Assembly (NCBI GenBank): GCA_026168455.1
Contig: CM047431.1
Coordinates: 1,288,598 to 1,352,597, forward strand
Length of the DNA stretch: 64,000 bases
Reading direction: 5' to 3'
From: Theocolax elegans
Lineage: Eukaryota > Arthropoda > Insecta > Hymenoptera > Cerocephalidae
This document shows positions 57,039-64,000 of this stretch, in pieces. The first letter of the stretch is position 1, and each line of letters opens with the position of its first letter. A program made the position numbers and the translations under genes. Below the pieces are notes generated by a model that worked only from the letters and a program-made list of their open reading frames with translations, was not told the DNA's origin and searched no databases.

Positions 57039-57440
57039 ATATATATATACACCGTTGTGCAAGCCTTAGTTTTAGAAAATAAGGAGAAACACATGTTTTA
57101 TTTTCAATACATTGCACACTTTACTTTTACTGTATGTATTATTCTTAGAGTCATGCAACGATGTCTATTTTTCGACCATCCATGTCTAATTTTTTGCGCT
57201 TATACCTACGCGATTATATATACTTTTATCTCTCTCCTTCTCTTTTCTTATTGATATTATACCTACTGATTTTTATAAACTATACCACGTGCATGTAAAA
57301 ATGTACAGAATAATAAAATTAGGTAATAATAATAATAGTAGAGTGTTTAATTTATAATATGTTTAAAATTTATTCATATTCTTACTTCGTTATATTATAA
57401 TATTAAATATGCTCCAATTCAAAAAGGAATACTATATTTT
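57039..57440. other. AT-rich interval, nothing recognised
   Basis: Lies between the fold-back terminus and the minus-strand gene. Short frames only. It may include the 3' untranslated region of that gene. Confidence 0.35.
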
Positions 57441-57444
57441 CTAT

Positions 57445-58674
57445 TTAATAAATATTTCTATGTTCATCTTTAATTATATTTTTTACTTGATCTTCGGTTA
57501 TAAATTTGTAAAAACCTTTTTCACCATAAGGATCCCGCAAAAGTGCGCAATTATCGTAAATGGTTGTTTTTTCCTTAGCATACTGGTATCCTTTGAATCG
57601 CCAAGCTGCTGCCAAGGTATTGTCAATGATTGAATTTTGTAAAATTTCACCCATAAAAATCGATAAACTAAAAAGAAAAAAAAGGTATAATTATAATTAA
57701 GTGAACATTAGTAAATTTCCTGAAATTAATAAAAATTTTACTTACTATCCACTTAGAAATCCTTGCAATTTTGTCCTTCCTCTTTATCATTTCGATTGGT
57801 TTATAATCGTCCTTTGGTTCATTGACAATTGTAACGCTGTTAAAAAATTCTTCTTTTGTTAACGTAAATGGTTCGGTTTTTAATATTTTTTTATTTGCCG
57901 CCACAATTAGACTTCTCCATGTGAAGAATCGTCGAACGCACGTACTCGGGTTGTTTCGCGTCGTCACGCATTTATCTAACGCTTCCATGCACGTTATAAT
58001 ATCGTGAGTTAACTTACTCTATCTATTTTATTAAATGTTTCCGACACGTTAATTGTTTGTTTAAAAAATATTTCGCTCCTTTTTAAGCGCGAGGCCGTAG
58101 ATTGATACGCGTATTTGTTTACTGTCGTCGACTTATTTTCTTTATTTGAATCCGCTTCATATATAATTTCAATGTCATTATCTTTTATTTCCTCGGACTC
58201 CTTCTCCATATATGTAATTGTAGTTTCATTATTTCGTTCACTAAATGATTGTAAAATTGAATGAATCGCCTCGCTAACTTCAATATTAGAAATTTCTTTT
58301 ATGGTGTCGGGAAAGGCGTATTCCTTCAATTGTTCACGCGATTCAGGTAAATTTATCACTATTTCCTCAGAATTTAATGCGCCCAAAGAATTTGTCATTT
58401 GTGTTAAAGTGTCGGAAAAACTCGATAAGAAAAATGAAAGACCGTTTGAAATCGTAAGTTCGTCTTCTTGTAAACACGGACTATTTACTGGACTGGTACT
58501 CGGATTTTGAAAACTATCGTTTATTACATTTGTATGAAAATTTGGTTGATTAATCGTAGAAAAATCGTGAGCTATCGTTGGTATCAATTAATTTGTATTA
58601 CCGTCCAACAACAGGTCTATCCAATCTATATCCATATTCGTTTCACAATTATTTATTTCACTAAAAACATCCAT
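57445..58674 (-). pseudogene. Unrecognised gene, divergent to the polymerase gene, with breaks
   Basis: On the minus strand an ATG at 58672-58674 opens a 28-codon start (MDVFSEINN … LLLDGNTN) followed by an in-frame TAA (58588-58590). The same frame continues for 190 codons to 58009, then a one-base shift passes into the frame 57988-57668 (EALDKCVTTRNN … RISKW). A donor GTAAGTAAAA (57744) and a T-rich acceptor at about 57669 separate it from a last frame, 57654-57445 (GEILQNSIIDNTLAAAWRF … DEHRNIY). It is Ser/Glu/Asn-rich at the N-terminus and basic in the middle, with no transmembrane segment. The C-terminal part faintly recalls DUF4806-type insect proteins; I do not claim it. Confidence 0.45.
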
Positions 58675-59699
58675 TGCACTTTTCTTAAACAACACAGAGC
58701 TTTTAAATAAGGGATTTAATTAATTTTTAAAAATTTAGTTATTGATAAGTCTTTCTTCTTAATAACACAATATACCAAACGTATAAACCACCGAGATGAA
58801 AGAGATACTTATTCAGACTATTGGTTAATTGTATTATTCAAACGCGTTTATTAATAATATATTTCACTAAGATATATCGATGTGAATGTTCGGACTGCAC
58901 GAGTAGAACTAAAAAATCCAAAAAAAAGGAACTTCCTTTTTTCACAGAGGGTTAAGATTTTAACGATTTTAGGAAAATGTGCGTAACATAAGTAGATAAG
59001 AAATATAATAAAAAACAGATGGATCTTGTCCGTACTCGCATCTCTGCACAAAATACTTGTTATCGACCTATCTAAACAAATACGAGCGAACACATCGAAA
59101 GAGTTTATTGTTGAAGGAAAAATGCTAGTTGTGCACGTGTCCAAGAATCTGTACCTGAACCCTCAATAAAAACCAGATGGACCTCTGTAGTATCATACCT
59201 GCGTAAGAAAATTGGTTCGCATGTGTATGCATGTTCGGTAATATCGTAAATGAAGAAAGAAGAGGTGGGAAAATCGTTTAGCAGGTATTAACATGCGAAA
59301 ATCGTCATTCTATTTTCCCGCGTGGTCTTAGTTGCATCGCAGCACGAGAAAAGTTTTTGTATCAAAATCTTGTCTTTTTGGAAAAATAGTTTAAAAATAT
59401 TTAGCCCTGTGGAAAGAATGCTGTGTATCATTATTGTGCGAATTGTCGATTATTTACGCCAAAAGCAACCCCCTGCGAGACTTTGGCGTAGATGTGATTT
59501 GACGTGACGTCACCGCGTGAAGCGTATGGAGTGCGCGAGTTTAGTGTGGGAGTTCAATTTTGTCCTCGGCTGCTGCGGTTTCCGGGAAATTGCTCAGCTA
59601 CACCGTCTTTTTTTTCGAGGAAACGAAGTGGCAGTAAGAGCAGCAGGAACTTTTATCATTTGCCTTAATATGCAAGGGTTGTACCCATTAAGACATTTA
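58675..59699. promoter_or_regulatory. Divergent intergenic region between the two decayed genes
   Basis: It separates two head-to-head genes. A CRE-type palindrome TGACGTCA is at 59505-59512, in a GC-richer segment (59460-59600) just upstream of the plus-strand gene. Two similar words, AATAAAAAACAGATGGATCT (59006) and AATAAAAACCAGATGGACCT (59167), lie about 160 bp apart. Promoter function is inferred from position only. Confidence 0.3.
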
Positions 59700-59724
59700 A
59701 TGGCTGAGTACGAGGACAATGAAA

Positions 59725-59781
59725 GTAAGTGTATATACAATGTTTACTATTAATTCCTTTATCTCATTGTACGATTGCATG

Positions 59782-59826
<45 letters not shown>

Positions 59827-60064
59827 ACATACACGGTGAATTTTTAAAATGTAATAATAAATTGTATGAAATGATTTTAAAAATGAAATAATAAATTGCA
59901 TGGAATGATTTTAAAAATGAAATTGTGAAATGAATAACAGCATGGAATCATTTCCCCCCCCTCTCTCTCTCTCTATGTGTGTGTGTGTGTGTGTGTTTTA
60001 CTAATTGTTGTACTATTGTTTGTTTATGATTTAAACATTAATTAATAATTACGTTTTTTTTTAG
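59725..60064 (+). other. Putative intron 1 of the polymerase gene, with microsatellites
   Basis: GTAAGT donor and a TTTTTTTTAG acceptor. It contains (CA)n at about 59790-59822 and (CT)n-(GT)n at about 59958-59996. Joining the flanking frames gives an uninterrupted phase-1 reading. Confidence 0.65.
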
Positions 60065-60664
60065 TTCGGCGTAACCTAATAAATGATATTGACAGTGACG
60101 AGATTATCGTTGTGTCCTCTTCCGAAAGTGATGATGAAGTCAGTGAATGTACAAGTGGAACGTGCGAGTGCGAGTCTTGTACACGGAGTCCTGACCGTCG
60201 GTCGTCACCTCTTATACCTCTAGATGATGAACTAGTGCATGAAAATGAAATGGAAGAAGTGGATATTTTGATAAATGTAGAGGATGTCGATGAAGAAGAC
60301 GACAGGGGGATGGAATCCGTACAGGTAGAAGTGAAGGTCTCGGACAACGAGATCGACGAGAACGACGACAATGGCGATGACGACGAGGATGAGGATGACA
60401 CAAACGTCGAGCTCGATGATGAAACCGGACGCCCTACAGGGTTTATAGCCCGTATGATCATGAGTACCTATCCGGAACCTGTTGGCATCGTCGAGAGAGC
60501 GATAATGGCTCCAGCGCCGATAAGTGATATTAGTCAACACAATATCGAAGAGCAGAATGCTGAACGTTCGCGCGCATTATTTGACTTTTATACTCGTCAA
60601 GAAGCTGTTGACGAAGACACTGGCTTTAACACCTTCCATTTTCTCGACAGACGTATAAATGAAC

Positions 60665-61092
60665 GTAAGTATAAATTTGAAATTACTATCTTTCTTTTTT
60701 GTATACAATGTTTTATATACAAAGTTTTTTATGTAGTTATTCGTCGGGATGAGAACGGAAGCGATAGGATTTCGCTTTGGGGTAGTCCGGCATGAAATGT
60801 TTATGCGGATAGAATCCGAAATAGCAGGCGGGCTCGAGAACTCCGGTGGATCCATACAATAGCTTCCGATGTGGATTCACCGCTGTAAACAGAGCCCGAT
60901 ATACAAAATCTTTTGGAACGGGTTCACGAGAGTTTTAATGGACCATCGGAACCATAAAAAGTAATTTTAATTAAAATAAAACTTATTAATTTAAAAAATT
61001 TTTTTTTTTTAAAAACTTTGTTATAAAAATAAATTTAAATATGACTACATTTTTATTTTTATTTATATACTTATTATTTGTAATATTTTCAG
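60665..61092 (+). other. Putative intron 2 of the polymerase gene
   Basis: GTAAGTATAA donor and TAATATTTTCAG acceptor. Reading back from exon 3 into the intron gives a fake signal-peptide-like start at 61041, which should not be taken as the gene start. Confidence 0.65.
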
Positions 61093-64000
61093 CTTCACGT
61101 ACACTCTGCGCAAACCCTGTTCTTCGACTAGTCGACTACTCTGACTCTTCAAGCGATGGATCAGAAGTTGAAGAATCATCCCAGGACAACAGTCGAGTGA
61201 GCGTTGAGTACGAGGGTGACGTAAGTGATAGCGAATATGAATGCGAGAGTCAAGTGTGGGTTATGTTTCGGGGTGGATATAGCGCGGATGCAGAAAGCGA
61301 TATTGAAAGCGAAGACGAAGCATACTCACGCGATAGGGAAATCGTGGTGGAACATAGCACAACCGTGCAGATAGGTGGTGGTACGCGTAATACTGTGGAG
61401 AAAGACTCTAGCACTGATTCTGGAGATAGTAGCACCGATACAGCTATCGAGGAGGAGACCGATAATTCTATTCAACCACCCGGTGTACGATTTATCGTAT
61501 TAAGCGAAGAAAAGCGTCACATAAGAAAATTTCGTGTCGACGGACGACGGATTACGCTCCGTATAAAACACCCACCACAAGGTTTTAATTTATTCGTTTG
61601 GTTAGAGCTTGTTATGAAAGACATTCATTCATATCTTATTTCAAAAAATGGGGAAAATGATCTAATAGGAGTTTCAATTAGCAGTAATAATGTCGTTCAC
61701 GGTTCTGCGGGAATGTCATTTAGAGCATTAAATAATTTTTTCCATGATGATTTGTGGAAGTTGGTAGGAAGTGTTGCCCAAAGTAACGCGAATTTTCAGG
61801 TAGACGATTCTTTTATTTTAGAAGCTACGTACGTAAATGTGCCAAGAGGTAAGGGTCGCGCTAAAAAACCTTTAACCGTTGATGTTACTGGTCAACGCTC
61901 GTTTTTATTCATCAATAATGGTGATAATTTATGTTTACCTCGTGCATTGGTCGCCGGTGAAGTTTTTATTTTAACCAAATGCGACATCACACCTAAAATA
62001 AAGAAAATGTGGACATTGATTAGAGACGGACGTAGGTCATATAAAAAAGAACAGGCTTTAGCACTTGTAATGAATGCTTCGGTTAATGTTCCTGAAAACG
62101 GTTGCGGTCTTGAAGAACTAAAAAAATTCCAAGATTATTATGCGGCGCGTGGTATAGGAATTGTCGTCTACGAAAAAAGTGATTTCGGGTCTGGAGAACC
62201 TCCTTTATTTGATGGTCGTAAAACTTTGATTAGTCATAACGAACGAGAAACAACACCGACAAAAGAAATTAATTTATTATACGCCGAGGAAATAAAACAT
62301 TTCGATTTGATATTAAATTTAACAGGGGCAGCTGAAAATAGTTATTTTTGCACTTCATGCAACAAATCGTATAAATATGTTGATCAGCATGCGTGTTCAG
62401 CTATTTGTGCGTCGTGTTATGTTTCACCACCTTGTAAAAAAGAAAAGAGTAGAGTATGCAAAGAATGCTTACGAACTTTTTTTAGTGAAAACTGTTTCAA
62501 AAACCATAAAACTGATGCTACTTATAAAGTAAATAATAAAAAATTTGCGAATTAATTAAAATATGTGATGGGTGTAAAAATCTTGTACATGTACATCGGG
62601 GGAAACACGAATGTTGAGTTTCTTACTGTACAGGATGTAAAAGTAAGCATTCGTATAATGAATTATATTTCATGTCGTCATTGCGTGGTATGATTAAGGA
62701 AAATGGAAAATATTTATACGTTTTCTACGATTTTGAGACACGACAAGATACGTCATACCGCAATCATGAAACTACTCGTTTACACGTTCCAACTTTATGC
62801 GTTGCGCATCACGTTTGCATAGACTGCCTGGATAAGGATAATATTAATGATATTTGCACAACTTGCGAAACGCGCGAACATATTTTTTGGGAGAATCCGG
62901 TGAAAGAATTTACAGACTTGTATTTGCGAGAAAAGACAGTTTTTCGGAAAATTGTCTGCATTGCACATAATGCTCGTGGTTTCGACACACAAGTTATCCT
63001 GCGTGAATTAGTTGAGAATCGTAAAAATGTTTTACCCAATGTAATTTTAAACGGAAAAAATATAATATTAATTCAGAGTGGTAAAACTAGCTTTATCGAT
63101 AGTTTAAACTATTTTCAAATGAAGCTCAGTGTTTTACCAAAAACATTTGGGTTACCACCAAGTTCAAAGAAGGGATTTTTTCCACATTTGTTTAACACTT
63201 TAGAAAACAAAAATTATATAGGTCCATTGCCCGATGAGTCTTTTTGTTCGCCAGACTCAATGTCGACAACCGAGCGTGAAGAGTTTTACGAGTGGTAAAA
63301 TGCATAAAAAGCACGAGACACTGTTTTCGATTTCAAGCGTGAAATATTAGAATATTGCCGTATGGATTTCGAAATATTAAGACGAGCATGCTTGCCGTTT
63401 AAACAAATTTTTTCAGACATCGCGGATATATGCACGTTTACAGAAGCAACTACGATTACTAGTGCGTGCTCGCTTCTGTACCGAAAACAATTTTTAAAAG
63501 AAAAGACCATAGGTATTTTGCCTCCTAACGGGTACAGACGGTGTAATACCCATTCACAAAAATTCATCGAATGGCTTCTCTACTGCGAGCGAGAAATTGG
63601 TCATGAAATCATTCACGCAGGTAGGTCGCACGAGTTTAGGTTAAAAGAGGGTATTTTGGTTGACTGGTATTTACCACCTGCAATTTCGGAACAAAAAGGA
63701 ATTGTATTTGAATTTGAAGGGTGTTACACTCACGGATGCCCAATGTGTTTTTCAAAATCACGCGACAGACAAGTAGTTTACGGTAGAACGTTTGACGAAG
63801 TCTACGAAAACACACAAATTAAACTCAGAAAAATGCGTGAATTCGGGTATGAGGTACGACATATTTGGGAATGTGAGTTTGATAAATTAAAACGATCAAA
63901 TCCAGAAATAGACCTTTAATTAAGATTGCACCCGTTAATTCACAAAATAACGCTCAATCCGCGCGACGCGATTTTCGGGGGTCGAACTGAAAATATTGTA

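Larger units (their letters stand above)
59700..64000 (+). pseudogene. Maverick/Polinton-type protein-primed family B DNA polymerase, multi-exon, 3' partial
   Basis: Exon 1 59700-59724 (MAEYEDNE; an in-frame ATG upstream at about 59670 is possible), intron 59725-60064, exon 2 60065-60664, intron 60665-61092, exon 3 from 61093. Junctions are GT-AG and phase 1. The N-terminus is long and very acidic (Asp/Glu/Ser runs). A conserved block follows (61500-62300, including NGDNLCLPRAL), then a Cys/His-rich zinc region (FCTSCNKS … CASC … CKECL … CF..H, 62344-62510). The DnaQ-like 3'-5' exonuclease keeps YDFET (Exo I, 62728-62739), AHNARGFD (Exo II, 62963-62986) and YCRMD (Exo III, about 63352-63366). 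The last block is NPRDAIFGGRTENI at the window end; polymerase motifs lie beyond. Breaks: frameshift near 62548, TGA 62615, TAA 63296, 63305 and 63917. Confidence 0.8.

Noticed and set aside
61041..61130. Gene start with a signal peptide (ATG at 61041)
   Set aside because: The hydrophobic stretch is the pyrimidine-rich end of an intron read in frame. The GT-AG junction 60665-61092 gives a better continuous acidic protein.

Overview
The window is repeat-rich, AT-rich eukaryotic nuclear DNA. It is most likely from an arthropod, probably an insect. The basis is a copia-type retrotransposon whose primer site matches the 5' half of the animal initiator-tRNA-Met as I recall it from Drosophila, a 5S-rRNA-derived SINE, a Maverick/Polinton-type DNA polymerase gene with spliceosomal introns, and many fold-back and LTR elements. 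I cannot name the species. No intact, confidently functional host gene is visible.

Layout. 1-1050: one arm of a fold-back element, split by a 5S-like SINE with a clean 17-bp target duplication. 1070-2711: satellite copies and AT-rich dispersed repeats. 2712-~25600: five tandem macro-repeats (about 5.4, 5.8, 4.6, 2.6 and 4.6 kb). Each is built around an array of a 197-bp dimeric satellite, framed by a GC-rich hairpin on one side and a CTAG-plus-GCTTCGC motif on the other, and ends in a CT-rich/GA-rich palindromic module centred on GGAC repeats. ~25520-33607: an 8-kb purine-rich array with a 5'-truncated non-LTR retrotransposon inside it, closed by a second GGAC module (33605-33735). 33915-35246: more satellite.

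35248-47394: a copia-type LTR retrotransposon with 5' LTR, primer binding site, gag with two apparent introns, protease and integrase. A 6.2-kb insertion carrying a long fold-back repeat splits the integrase. The reverse transcriptase is cut short and joined to what looks like a lysine-rich gene tail with its own intron (to 47739). 47850-54830: a diverged inverted repeat, a Ty3/gypsy RT fragment fused to a degenerate minisatellite, a 1.49-kb solo LTR, a 514-bp palindromic TTAA-flanked MITE, and a tandem family with GGTATAGCG boxes. 54831-57038: a complete 2.2-kb fold-back element whose arms match position 1-1050, with a second fold-back element nested in it.

57445-64000: a divergent gene pair. 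On the minus strand is an unrecognised gene with a nonsense codon and a frameshift. On the plus strand is a multi-exon gene whose product has an acidic N-terminus, a Cys-rich zinc-binding region and the exonuclease domain of a protein-primed family B DNA polymerase. It keeps all three exonuclease motifs but carries one frameshift and four in-frame stops, and it runs off the window. The pair looks like a decayed Maverick/Polinton or an old domesticated derivative.

The window reads as a nest of selfish elements rather than a pathway. The strongest leads are the intron-bearing copia gag, its unusually long tRNA-half primer site, the intron-bearing Polinton-type polymerase, and the satellite-in-macrosatellite structure with Helitron-like hairpin borders.
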